From NCBI GenBank assembly GCA_016707895.1, contig JADJGV010000008.1:248001-312000 (forward strand): 64,000 nt of DNA, read 5' to 3'. This document shows, one piece after another, positions 27,211 through 37,826 of the stretch. The position numbers were made by a program, and so were the translations under genes. The first letter of the stretch is position 1, and each line of letters opens with the position of its first letter. Origin of the DNA: Myxococcales bacterium. GTDB taxonomy: Bacteria > Myxococcota_A > Polyangia > Haliangiales > Haliangiaceae. The notes below the pieces were generated by a model. The model worked only from the letters and a program-made list of their open reading frames with translations. It was not told where the DNA came from and made no database searches.

Positions 27211-28352
27211 TCATCCACCGACGGCGGCCGGGGCCGGCAGGCCCGGCGCGGCCAGATGTCGGACCAGCCGATCGGCGACCCCGGCGATCACCGCGTCGCC
27301 GAGCAGGTCGCCGACCGCGGCGCGCTCGAGCTCCCAGCGCCGGTGCCAGACCGGCTCGGCGGCCAGGCCCGGCGGCGCGGCCAGGGTCGGGGCCAGCACC
27401 GCCAGCGCCGCCGGCAGCGCCGCGTAGGTGACCAGCCCGCGCGGGCGGTTGACCCCGGGCGCCAGCGCGGCGGTGAGCGCCGAGGACTTGTCGTCGGCGG
27501 CGCCGACCACGTGCAGGCTGGCCAGGTGGACCAGGAACGCCGCCACCGCGCGCACGTCGTCGCTGGCCGGGCTGCGCTCGACCAGCTGCTCGAACGCCGC
27601 CGCCAGCCGGGCGATCGCCGGCAGCGCGCCGCCCGGCGCGGTCATCGTCGCGTAGGCGATCGCGCGCGCCAGCTCGGCGTCGCGCAACAGGAACACCGCG
27701 TCCTCCCAGTGCAGCGGCGGGCCGTTGGGCGGCGGCGCCACCAGCTGGGTCAGCGGGCTGCGGCGGTACAGCGCCGCGGTCACCGGCGCGACGTCGGGCG
27801 CGCTGAGCAACTCGTCGAAGCCGGCCCGCGTCACCTCCTCGCGCACCCGCCGCACGCCGCGCCACGCGGTCAGCCGCGCCGGCGCCGCCTGGCCGAAGAA
27901 CCGCGCCCGCCCGGTCCACCACGCCACCAGCAGGTCGCGCCGGCCCAGGCGGTGCAGGTTGTGCAGGAGGCCGTGGCGCGCCAGCACCCGGGCGCGATCG
28001 CGGGTGATCGGCTGCGACACCAGGCCCAGCGCCGCGCCGGCGATCCGCCGCCGCATGCGATCGGTGATCAGCGCGCCGTCGGCGTCGGGGTGCGCCAGCA
28101 CCAGCGCGTTGTGCAGCCCGATCGCCAGCGCCAGCTCGTCGTCGCCGAACACCAGCGCCGGCGGCCGCGCGCACACCACCGCCAGCGCCTCGGTGCGGGC
28201 GTCGTCGACCGCGACCAGCGGCACGGTCGCGCCGTCGAGCTCGCCCCGCAGCCGATCGACGTCGGCGCTGGTGAGCGGGCGCCCGACGTGGACGTCGCCG
28301 CCGGCCACCAGCGGCAGCACGAACGACTCGAGGAAGCCGTGGGCGGTGATCT

Positions 28353-28356
<4 letters not shown>
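27211..28356 (-). CDS. Unknown protein of the MoxR-vWA cassette (381 aa)
   Basis: 381 residues, no signal and no clear transmembrane helix. Not recognised. Rich in Ala, Leu and Arg with VHVGRPLTSADVDRLRGEL near the start, a helical middle (LLVAWWTGRARFFGQAAPA, VREEVTRAGFDELLSA) and a long helical C-terminal half. The ATG start overlaps the stop of the upstream gene (ATGA). Its constant position between another unknown and MoxR makes it a candidate specificity component of a MoxR-vWA ternary system; homology to the bpX or fvmX families must be tested. Confidence 0.7.
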
Positions 28357-29876
<1,520 letters not shown>

Positions 29877-29883
29877 GGCGGTC

Positions 29884-29889
29884 ACGGTA
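29884..29889 (-). promoter_or_regulatory. Probable -10 box for the MoxR-vWA cassette
   Basis: TACCGT on the minus strand, 7 nt before the ATG at 29876. It would start transcription of the whole leftward cassette at or next to the start codon. Confidence 0.45.
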
Positions 29890-29944
29890 GCATCGCGGCC
29901 GGCGCCCTGGACACCGGGGCGCCCGGCGATCGAACGTCCGGCCC

Positions 29945-31180
29945 ATGCCGCCGCCCGCCGTCGATCGCAAGGCCGTGGCCCTGGCGGTGGTGGTCGCCGC
30001 GCTCGGCTACTTCGTCGACATCTACGACCTGATCCTGTTCGGCGTGGTGCGCAAGCCGAGCCTGGCCGCGCTGGGCGTGGCCGCCGCCGACATGCAGGCG
30101 GTCGGCGAGCGCCTGCTCAACTACCAGATGGTCGGCATGCTGGTCGGCGGCGTGGTGTGGGGCGTGCTCGGCGACAAGCGCGGCCGGCTGTCGGTGCTGT
30201 TCGGATCGATCGTCACCTACTCGCTGGCCAACATCGCCAACGGCTTCGTCGCCGACGTCGACACCTACGCCTGGCTGCGGCTGATCGCCGGCGTCGGCCT
30301 GGCCGGCGAGCTGGGCGCCGGCATCACGCTGGTGAGCGAGCTGGTGCCGGCGCGGTCCCGGGGCTGGGCCACGACGATCGTGGCCACGGTCGGCATCGCC
30401 GGCGGCGTGGTCGCGACGCTGGTCGGCGACGCGGTCCACTGGCGGACCGCCTACTTCATCGGCGGCGGGCTCGGGCTGGCGCTGCTCGGGCTGCGGCTCG
30501 GGGTCCGCGAGTCGGCGATGTTCGCCGCGGTGCGCGGCGCGGCCACCGTCGGGCGCGGCCGGATCGTCGCGCTCTTCAGCTCGCCGGCGCGGCTGCGGCG
30601 CTACCTGACGGTGATCCTGGTCGGCGTGCCGATCTGGTACGTCGTCGGCATCCTGGTGTTCTTCTCGGCGGAGATCGGCGGCGCGCTCGGCGTGACGCCG
30701 GCGCCGCGGCCGGCCGAGGCGCTGCGCTACTGCTACGCCGGCCTGGCGGTGGGCGACCTGGCGTCGGGCGCGCTGTCGCAGGTGTGGCGATCGCGGCGCA
30801 AGGCCATCGCGGCGTTCCTGGCGCTGACCACCGTCGGCACGGTCGGCTACTTCACCGTCGGCGCGCGCTCGGGCGCCGCGTTCCTCGCCTGCTGCGCGGT
30901 GATCGGGCTGGGCGCCGGCTACTGGGCGGTGTTCGTGACCAGCGCCGCCGAGCAGTTCGGCACCAACCTGCGCGCGACGGTCACGACCACGGCGCCCAAC
31001 GTCGTGCGCGGCGCGCTGGTGCCGATGACCTTCGCCTACGCCAAGGCCCGGGCCGCGTGGGGCATCGTGCCCGGCGCGATCGCGGTCGGCGTCGGGGTGC
31101 TGGCGCTGGCCGCGGTGGCGCTGCTGCTGCTCGACGAGACCCACGGCCGCGAGCTGGATTTCGTCGACGAGGACGCCTGA
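29945..31180 (+). CDS. MFS transporter
   Basis: 411 residues with about 12 hydrophobic segments. The loop 2-3 signature GVLGDKRGRL is present, and AGVGLAGELGAGITLVSE is the helix-4/5 region seen in metabolite:H+ symporters (aromatic-acid and alpha-ketoglutarate types). Asp in VDIYDLILFG of helix 1 is also typical of that subgroup. Probably an inner-membrane proton symporter for a small organic anion; substrate open. It is divergent from the MoxR cassette and 17 bp before the zinc-ribbon gene. Confidence 0.88.
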   Translation: MPPPAVDRKAVALAVVVAALGYFVDIYDLILFGVVRKPSLAALGVAAADMQAVGERLLNYQMVGMLVGGVVWGVLGDKRGRLSVLFGSIVTYSLANIANGFVADVDTYAWLRLIAGVGLAGELGAGITLVSELVPARSRGWATTIVATVGIAGGVVATLVGDAVHWRTAYFIGGGLGLALLGLRLGVRESAMFAAVRGAATVGRGRIVALFSSPARLRRYLTVILVGVPIWYVVGILVFFSAEIGGALGVTPAPRPAEALRYCYAGLAVGDLASGALSQVWRSRRKAIAAFLALTTVGTVGYFTVGARSGAAFLACCAVIGLGAGYWAVFVTSAAEQFGTNLRATVTTTAPNVVRGALVPMTFAYAKARAAWGIVPGAIAVGVGVLALAAVALLLLDETHGRELDFVDEDA

Positions 31181-31185
31181 TCGCG

Positions 31186-31191
31186 TAGACT
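31186..31191 (+). promoter_or_regulatory. Probable -10 box, near-leaderless promoter
   Basis: TAGACT ends 6 nt before the GTG start at 31198. A TCGACG at 31164-31169 with 16-bp spacing could be the -35. It lies right after the MFS stop. Confidence 0.5.
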
Positions 31192-31197
31192 CGGGGC

Positions 31198-32364
31198 GTG
31201 GACGACGCCGCCTCCGGTCCGGCCTCGCGGCCCGCCGATCACGCCAGCTACCGCTGCCGGACCTGCGGCGCGGCGCAGGCGCTGGCGCCCGGCGCCGAGG
31301 CCCTGGCCTGCGGCCACTGCGGCGCGGTGACGCCGATCGAGCCGGTCGCGCGCGCCATCGTCGCCCACGACTTCGCGCAGGCCCGGGCCCGGATCCGCCG
31401 CGGGCCGGCCGGCGGCGTGGCCAGCGGCGGCCACGAGGTGCAGTGCCGCCACTGCGGCGCGCGCTCGGTGACCACGCTGCAGGCCCGCCGCTGCCCGTTC
31501 TGCGACGAGGCGCTGGTGGTCGACCTCGCGCCCAGCGCCGACACCATCGCGCCCGACGCGGTGCTGCCGTTCGCGATCGCCAAGGCGACCGCGGGCGACG
31601 CCTACCAGCGCTGGCTGCGCTCGCGGTGGTTCGCGCCGTCGGACCTCAAGCGCCGCGCCGCCCACGACGGCCTCGACGGCGTCTACGTGCCGTACTGGAC
31701 CTTCGACGCCGACTCGCTGACGCGCTACACGGGCAGCCGCGGCGAGCACTACTGGGTCGACGAGCGCTACACCGACAAGGACGGCAAGCGCCAGACCCGG
31801 CAGGCGCGCCGGACCCGCTGGCACGGCGCCGCCGGCACCGTGCGGGTGCGCTTCGACGACGTCGCGGTGTGCGCGTCGCGCGGCCTGCCGCGCAACCGGC
31901 TGGCCCAGCTCGAGCCGTGGCGCCTCGACGGCCTGCGCCCGTTCGACGGCGCCTACCTGGCCGGCTTCGTCGCCGAGCGCTACGCGGTCGACCTCGAGGA
32001 GGGCTGGGGCGAGGCCCAGGGCGTGATGGAGGGTCGGATCACCGCCGCGGTGCGGGCCGACATCGGCGGCGACGCGCAGCGGGTGCACTCGCTCGACATC
32101 CAGCACCGCGCGGTGACGTTCAAGCACGTGCTGTTGCCGGTGTGGGTCTCGAGCTACCGCTACCGCGGCGCGGTCTACCGCGTCGTGGTCAACGCCCAGA
32201 CCGGCGACGTCGCCGGCGATCGGCCGTGGAGCGTCGGCAAGCTCGCGCTGGCGGTCGCGGCCCTGGCCCTGGCCATCGCCGCGATCGTGTGGTTCGCGCG
32301 ATCGCGGCCGCCGGCGCCGCCGCCCGCGCCGCCGCCGCCCGCGCTGCTCGCGCCGGCGCCCTAG
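31198..32364 (+). CDS. Zinc-ribbon membrane protein
   Basis: 388 residues. Two zinc ribbons: YRCRTCGAAQ with ACGHCGAV (about 19-45), and VQCRHCGARS with RCPFCDEAL (about 80-105). A central soluble domain has GVYVPYWTFDADSLTRYTG, aromatic strands and a WVDERYTDKDGKR segment. One transmembrane helix lies near the C-terminus (about 345-365), with a Pro-rich tail. Homologues are found across Myxococcota and Actinobacteria, often mislabelled as primosomal protein N'; they have no helicase motifs. Function unknown. GTG start with a TAGACT box 6 nt upstream. Confidence 0.75.
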   Translation: MDDAASGPASRPADHASYRCRTCGAAQALAPGAEALACGHCGAVTPIEPVARAIVAHDFAQARARIRRGPAGGVASGGHEVQCRHCGARSVTTLQARRCPFCDEALVVDLAPSADTIAPDAVLPFAIAKATAGDAYQRWLRSRWFAPSDLKRRAAHDGLDGVYVPYWTFDADSLTRYTGSRGEHYWVDERYTDKDGKRQTRQARRTRWHGAAGTVRVRFDDVAVCASRGLPRNRLAQLEPWRLDGLRPFDGAYLAGFVAERYAVDLEEGWGEAQGVMEGRITAAVRADIGGDAQRVHSLDIQHRAVTFKHVLLPVWVSSYRYRGAVYRVVVNAQTGDVAGDRPWSVGKLALAVAALALAIAAIVWFARSRPPAPPPAPPPPALLAPAP

Positions 32365-32405
32365 GGTTTGCTTTTCGTCGCCGCGGGCCCGATGATCGGG
32401 CGTCG

Positions 32406-34187
32406 ATGGCCGCAGACGAAGGCAAGCCGACCGCGACGGTGCTGCGCATCAAGGTGCGCCACGCCGACCTCGACGCCTTCGTCGAGCGCTTCGCGTCGCA
32501 GGTCACCCGGCTCGGGGTGTTCATCCCGACCCGCACGCCCAAGCCGATCGGCACCGAGGTGCGGTTCGAGATCCGCACCGCCGACGACAAGCCGGCGCTG
32601 ATCGGCCAGGGCAAGGTCAAGCTGGTCCGCGCCCACGATCCGGCGCACCCGCGGGTGGTCGCCGGCATGGCGGTGGAGCTGCAGCGGGTCGGCCGCGACT
32701 CGCGCGACGTGCTGGTGCGCATGCTCGAGGTGCGCAAGCGCCGCGGGTTCGTCGACGGCCCGGCCGGCATGCCGATGCCCGGCGAGCCCGAGCACGACGA
32801 GGCGCGCGAGCACAGCGCGCCGCACCCGATGCCGCGGGCCGCGACGCCTGCGCCGGTCGCCGCGCCGGTCGCCGCGCCCGTCGCGCCCGCCGCCCCCGTG
32901 CCTGGGCCCGCCGCGCCCGCGCCCGTCGAGCCGATCGCCGAGCCGCGCGACGAGGTCACCGTGGCCCGCGCGCCCCGGCCGCGCCGCCCGACGCCAGCGC
33001 CACCGCCCGACGCCGAGCCGCTCGCGATCGCGCCACCGGTGGCGCCGCCGCCCGCCGCGCCGGACCTCGCGCCCCGCGTCGCCCGGATCCGGCCCGCGCT
33101 CGATCTGTCCGCGGTGACCGCCGCCGCGCCGCCGGCCCACGACGACCTCGAGGACTGGCCCGAGGCCCGGCGGCCGCTGGCCGAGGTCGTGGCTCGCGCC
33201 CGGGCGCTGGTCGGCGACGACCTCGACGCCGAGCTGGCCGACGCCGCGGCGCCGACGCCGGTGATCGATCTGGCGTCGGCGCGGATCGCCGCGACCGCCG
33301 CGCTGGGTCGGCCGATGCGCGTCGCCGGCGCCCGCGAGCGCAGCGCGCCGCTGCCGATGCCCGCGGCGCTGGTGGAGACCGGCGGGCTGGCGGTCGCGCG
33401 CGCCGCCGACGTCGCCGAGGTCGAGCTGGCCGCGCCGGCGCCGATCGTCGTCCCCGCCGTGGCCGCGCCGCCGGCGTTCGACGACGCCACGACGATCGAC
33501 CTCCCGATCGCGGCCGCGGCCGCCGCGCTGGCCGCGAGCCCGCCCGCGGCCCCGGTCGAGCCGCCCACCGCGGTCGACGTGGCGCCGTTCGTCCCGGCGC
33601 CGACCGCCGAGGCCATCGCGCTCGAGGCCGCGCTGGCCGCGGAGGCCGCCGACGCCGCCGGCCGCGCCCGCGCCGCCCGCGCCCAGCGCGAGCGCGCCAA
33701 GCGCGAGGCCAACGACCGGGCGCTGCGCGATCGCAACGCGCGCATCCAGCGCGAGCTGGCCGAGCGCGAGCGCCGGGCCCGCCCGCCGACCGGCGCGCCC
33801 GATCCGCTGGCGGCGCTCGATCTCGACGAGCCGCCGCCGAGCGACCGCGAGGCGACGCGCAAGGTCGACCTGGCCAAGGTCACCACCGACGCGACCCGCC
33901 GGGTCGACGCCGCCACCCTGGCCGCCGAGGCCCTCGACGCCGCCGACCTGCGCTCGTCGCTGGCCGCCGACGATCCCGACCTGCGCTTCCTCGAGCAGCT
34001 CGCGCTCGACGAGGGGCCCGCGCCGGCCCGCCGCCGCGCCCCCCACACCGTGCCGCGCACCACGCCGCCGACCCGGCCGCCGCCGCCTGCGCCGCCGCCG
34101 CCGGGCCCGCCGCCGCCGTCGGCCAGCGTCGACGTCGACCTCGACGACGACGACTCGGTCGAGATCTCGATCGACGTCGACGATTGA
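32406..34187 (+). CDS. PilZ-like (Myxococcus TIGR02266 type) protein with long disordered region
   Basis: 593 residues. The N-terminal domain (about 10-110) has FASQVTRLGVFIPTRTPKPI and GTEVRFEI, the layout of the Myxococcus PilZ-like paralogue family. The canonical RxxxR c-di-GMP site is not evident, so it may not bind the nucleotide. From about 130 to 420 it is Pro/Ala-rich and probably disordered. A coiled Arg/Ala/Glu stretch follows at about 410-460 (RAAARQRERAKREANDRAL), and an acidic tail ends in DVDLDDDDSVEISIDVDD. Cytoplasmic. Partner unknown. Confidence 0.75.
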   Translation: MAADEGKPTATVLRIKVRHADLDAFVERFASQVTRLGVFIPTRTPKPIGTEVRFEIRTADDKPALIGQGKVKLVRAHDPAHPRVVAGMAVELQRVGRDSRDVLVRMLEVRKRRGFVDGPAGMPMPGEPEHDEAREHSAPHPMPRAATPAPVAAPVAAPVAPAAPVPGPAAPAPVEPIAEPRDEVTVARAPRPRRPTPAPPPDAEPLAIAPPVAPPPAAPDLAPRVARIRPALDLSAVTAAAPPAHDDLEDWPEARRPLAEVVARARALVGDDLDAELADAAAPTPVIDLASARIAATAALGRPMRVAGARERSAPLPMPAALVETGGLAVARAADVAEVELAAPAPIVVPAVAAPPAFDDATTIDLPIAAAAAALAASPPAAPVEPPTAVDVAPFVPAPTAEAIALEAALAAEAADAAGRARAARAQRERAKREANDRALRDRNARIQRELAERERRARPPTGAPDPLAALDLDEPPPSDREATRKVDLAKVTTDATRRVDAATLAAEALDAADLRSSLAADDPDLRFLEQLALDEGPAPARRRAPHTVPRTTPPTRPPPPAPPPPGPPPPSASVDVDLDDDDSVEISIDVDD

Positions 34188-34258
34188 CGAGGGACCCGGC
34201 CGCTGCCACGCGCGTGTGACTTGTCGTCGCGCGGGCTTTCGCGGCGCCGCGGCGTGGT

Positions 34259-34264
34259 TATCTT
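34259..34264 (+). promoter_or_regulatory. Probable -10 box, near-leaderless promoter
   Basis: TATCTT ends 6 nt before the ATG at 34271. No clear -35 is seen. Confidence 0.45.
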
Positions 34265-34270
34265 CGGGTC

Positions 34271-35161
34271 ATGGCACTCACGCGCCTGGTCGTCGGGGTC
34301 GACTTCTCGCCGTCGTCGGAGGTCGCGGTGGCCCGCGCCGCCGAGATCGCCGCGCACCAGGGCGCCGAGCTGGTGCTGGTGCACGCCGGCACGGTCGTCG
34401 AGCCACCCGAGGTGCCGGCGTCGATGCAGGTCGCGCGCGACGCGTACCTCGGCGTGCTGCGCGCGCAGCTCGCGCAGGACCGCACCCGCCTCGCCGAGCT
34501 CCGCGAGCGCCTGAAGGCCACCGGCATCGAGGTGTCGCAGCTGGTGGTCGATCGCTTCCCCGACGACGCGCTGGTCGAGGCCGCCACCGAGCTGCACGCC
34601 GAGCTGATCGTCACCGGCGCGCGCCCGCGCGGCCACGCCGCCCGCTGGCTCCTGGGCGGGGTCGCCGCCAAGGTGGTCCGCGCCGCCGAGCAGAGCGTGC
34701 TGTGCGCGCGCCCGGGCGACCCCGATCGCGGCTTCTCTCGGATCGTCGTCGGCACCGACTTCTCCGAGGGCGCGCGCCGTGCGCTGGCCCGCGCCATCGA
34801 CGTGGCCGAGCCCGGCGCCCACGTCGCCGTGGTCCACGCGCTCGAGCTCGGCTGGAGCTTCACCGCCAGCCCCGACGAGCTGGTCGCCGGCGACCCGGCG
34901 CTGCGCGCCGAGCTGCACGCCGACATCGCCGCCCGCGGCGAGGCGCTGATCGCGCCGCTGCGCGGCGGCCGCGTCGAGCTGTCGTTCACCTCCGCCGACC
35001 TGCGCCCGCGCGAGCTCTTGCGCAGCGAGGCCGAGCGCCGCCAGGCCGACCTCGTGGTGGTCGGCGGCTTCGGCCACCGCGGCTTCCGCCGCTGGCTGCT
35101 CGGCTCGGTCGCCGAGGATCTGGTCAGCGACGCGCCGTGCTCGGTGCTGGTCGCGCGGTGA
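34271..35161 (+). CDS. Tandem universal stress protein (UspA-UspA)
   Basis: 296 residues, two Usp domains. Domain 1 starts TRLVVGVDFSPSSEVAVARA and ends VTGARPRGHAARWLLGGVA; domain 2 starts SRIVVGTDFSEGARRALARA and ends VVGGFGHRGFRRWLLGSVA. The second carries the G-2x-G-9x-G-S ATP-binding pattern in full; in the first the pattern is weaker. Such tandem proteins act in stress survival or in binding ATP. Cytoplasmic. ATG with a TATCTT box 6 nt upstream; monocistronic. Confidence 0.93.
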   Translation: MALTRLVVGVDFSPSSEVAVARAAEIAAHQGAELVLVHAGTVVEPPEVPASMQVARDAYLGVLRAQLAQDRTRLAELRERLKATGIEVSQLVVDRFPDDALVEAATELHAELIVTGARPRGHAARWLLGGVAAKVVRAAEQSVLCARPGDPDRGFSRIVVGTDFSEGARRALARAIDVAEPGAHVAVVHALELGWSFTASPDELVAGDPALRAELHADIAARGEALIAPLRGGRVELSFTSADLRPRELLRSEAERRQADLVVVGGFGHRGFRRWLLGSVAEDLVSDAPCSVLVAR

Positions 35162-35183
35162 CCTTCAACCCGCCCGGGCGGGC

Positions 35184-36545
35184 TCAGCGGCCGTCGAGGC
35201 CGGGGTGCGCGAGCGCGGCGATCGCGCGTGCGGGATCGCCGCCGGTGGCGCGCCACACGTCGATGATGTGATCGGCCTCGGTGCGGCCGGTCTCGGCGAT
35301 CGCCACCACCGGCGCCAACAGCGACACCGAGTCGGCGCTGCCCATGCGGCGCAGGCCGTCGCCAGAGATCGCCACCAGCTCGCGGGCGAGCGCGCCGACC
35401 GTCGTCGCCCCGACCGGCGTGGCCAGGCCGGTGCGCGGCACCTGATCGGCCAGCGCCTGGCGCGCGTCCCAGTCGAGCCGCGCCGTGAGCGCGGTCGCCG
35501 CGGCGCAGGCGTCGGCGTCGTAGAGGAGCCCGCGACACAGCGGGCCCAGCGCGGCGATCATCGGGAACGAGCCGCAGTCGCAGCCGCGCACCTCCATGTA
35601 CCGCTTCATCCGCGCGTCGGGGAACAAGGTCGACAGGTGCAGCGCCCAGTCGGCCCGGGTCGCGCGCTCGCCGGCGTGGCCCTCGGCCATGAACCGGCGG
35701 AACGTCAGGTCGCGCACCGTGCGATATCCGCCGCGGTAGACGAAGTACATCGGCACGTCGAGCGCCCACTCGGCGTAGGCGCGGTAGACGTCGTCGCGCT
35801 CGTAGGCGAAGCGCAGCTGGCCGGCGCGGGCGTTGTCGGTGTCGCGCCAGACGTGGGCGCGGTAGCTCTGGAACCCCGAGAGCGCGCCGTCGACGATCGG
35901 CGACGACGCGTACAGCGCCGTCAGGATCGGCGTCACCGCCATCAGGCAGCGCAGCTTGGCCGCGGCGTCGGCCTCGTCGGACCAGTCGAGGTTGGTCTGC
36001 ACCGTCGTGGTGCGCAGCATCATGTCGAGGCCGCGGCTGCCCACCGTCGGCATGTACGCGCGCATCACGTCGTAGCGCAGCTTGGGCATCCACGGCACGT
36101 CGGCGCGGGTGCCGAACGGGCGGAAGCCGATCGACAGCCAGGCCAGGCCCAGCGGCCGGCTGATCTCGGCCAGGGTCGCGCGGTGCTCGGCCAGCGCGGT
36201 CACCAGCTCGTGGCCGTCGACCCATGGCTGCGCGGCCAGCTCGAGCTGGCCGCCCGGCTCGATCGTGATCTGATCGAGGCCGCGGGTCAGCGCGATGACG
36301 TGCCCGCCCTCCTCCACCGGCTCCCAGCCGCGGGCCGCGAAGCCGGCGAGCACGGTGCCGATCCCGTCGGGGCCGTCGTAGCCCGGCGCGGTGCCGATGG
36401 CCGGGCCGTGCGCCCGCACCCCGACCAGCTCGTGCTCGGTGCCGATGCGCCAATCGGCCCGGGGCTTCTCGGCGCCGCGGAAGTACGCGACGAGCTCGTC
36501 GACGGAGGTCAGCGGGACGGCGTCGGATTCGTCGACGAGATGCAC
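35184..36545 (-). CDS. gshA: Glutamate-cysteine ligase (plant/proteobacterial GCS2 type)
   Basis: 453 residues. RIGTEHELVGV (the Glu-rich metal/ATP site), ITIEPGGQLELAAQP, LSIGFRPFGTRADVPWMPK, the segment TVQTNLDWSDEADAAAKLR and RGYRTVRDLTFRRFM match the GCS2/GshA family of alpha-proteobacteria and plants. It joins Glu and Cys for glutathione, or could be EgtA of ergothioneine synthesis; without the other pathway genes nearby the first is preferred. GTG start at 36545, with TAGAGT 9 nt upstream. Confidence 0.92.
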   Translation of the reverse strand: MHLVDESDAVPLTSVDELVAYFRGAEKPRADWRIGTEHELVGVRAHGPAIGTAPGYDGPDGIGTVLAGFAARGWEPVEEGGHVIALTRGLDQITIEPGGQLELAAQPWVDGHELVTALAEHRATLAEISRPLGLAWLSIGFRPFGTRADVPWMPKLRYDVMRAYMPTVGSRGLDMMLRTTTVQTNLDWSDEADAAAKLRCLMAVTPILTALYASSPIVDGALSGFQSYRAHVWRDTDNARAGQLRFAYERDDVYRAYAEWALDVPMYFVYRGGYRTVRDLTFRRFMAEGHAGERATRADWALHLSTLFPDARMKRYMEVRGCDCGSFPMIAALGPLCRGLLYDADACAAATALTARLDWDARQALADQVPRTGLATPVGATTVGALARELVAISGDGLRRMGSADSVSLLAPVVAIAETGRTEADHIIDVWRATGGDPARAIAALAHPGLDGR

Positions 36546-36554
36546 GGGGGAGCC

Positions 36555-36560
36555 ACTCTA
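36555..36560 (-). promoter_or_regulatory. Possible -10 box for gshA
   Basis: TAGAGT on the minus strand, 9 nt before the GTG at 36545. Confidence 0.35.
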
Positions 36561-36618
36561 CCCCGGGGCGGTGCTCCGTCAACCGGCCCGGGCCCGACCG
36601 CTCGGCTGGATTTCGCGC

Positions 36619-36624
36619 TAGCGT
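36619..36624 (+). promoter_or_regulatory. Probable -10 box, near-leaderless pyrE promoter
   Basis: TAGCGT ends 6 nt before the GTG start at 36631. A matching arrangement with the same hexamer occurs at 50846, before the dienoyl-CoA reductase gene. Confidence 0.5.
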
Positions 36625-36630
36625 GGGGCC

Positions 36631-37214
<584 letters not shown>

Positions 37215-37218
<4 letters not shown>

Positions 37219-37820
37219 CCGCGCGCGCGCTGGCGCTGACGCTGGCGCTGGGCCTCGGCGCCTGCGCCCGGCCCCCGGGCCCGGTCGACCTGTCGGGGAG
37301 CTGGCCGGCCCAGGCCGACGACTACGACGCGGTCAACCAGGCCTGGACCCGGCGCGCGCAGCTGCGCGCCGACTACTCGCTGGCGCTCGAGGTCTACGCC
37401 ACCTTCCACGCGCCGCCGTGGCACGCGGCGCGCGCGGCCCGCGAGGCCCGGCTGCGCGGCGGGCCGGCCGAGGCGATCGCCGCCACCGCGCGGGCCGCCG
37501 CCGACGGCGATCTCGAGTTCGCGCTGGTCGTCACCACCCACGACCGCGCCGAGAACGATCTCGAGCGGGGCGAGCGCTCGGTGTGGCGGCTGGCGCTGGT
37601 CGACGAGGCCGGCGTCGAGGTCGCGCCCACCGCCATCGAGCGCGACAAGCGCCCGGCCAACGTGCTGCGCGGTGAGCTGCCGGCGTTCGGCGACTTCGCG
37701 GTCGCCTACCGCGTGCGCTTCCCGCGGACCCCGAGCCTGCTCGGCCCCGGCGTGCGGCGGGTGACGCTCAAGATGTGGAGCAACACCGGCGCGGTCGCGC
37801 TGCGCTGGGACGCGCGCTGA
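37215..37820 (+). CDS. Lipoprotein, unknown, coupled to pyrE
   Basis: 201 residues. Start GTG overlaps the pyrE stop (GTGA). Signal LALTLALGLGAC gives a lipid-anchored protein. The mature part has an N-terminal helix (YDAVNQAWTRRAQLRADYS) and a beta-rich remainder (EFALVVTTHDRAENDLERGE, SVWRLALVDEAGVEV, GVRRVTLKMWSNTGAVALRW). Not recognised. Its coupling to pyrE looks like chance placement rather than a shared pathway. Confidence 0.75.
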
Positions 37821-37826
37821 CCGCGA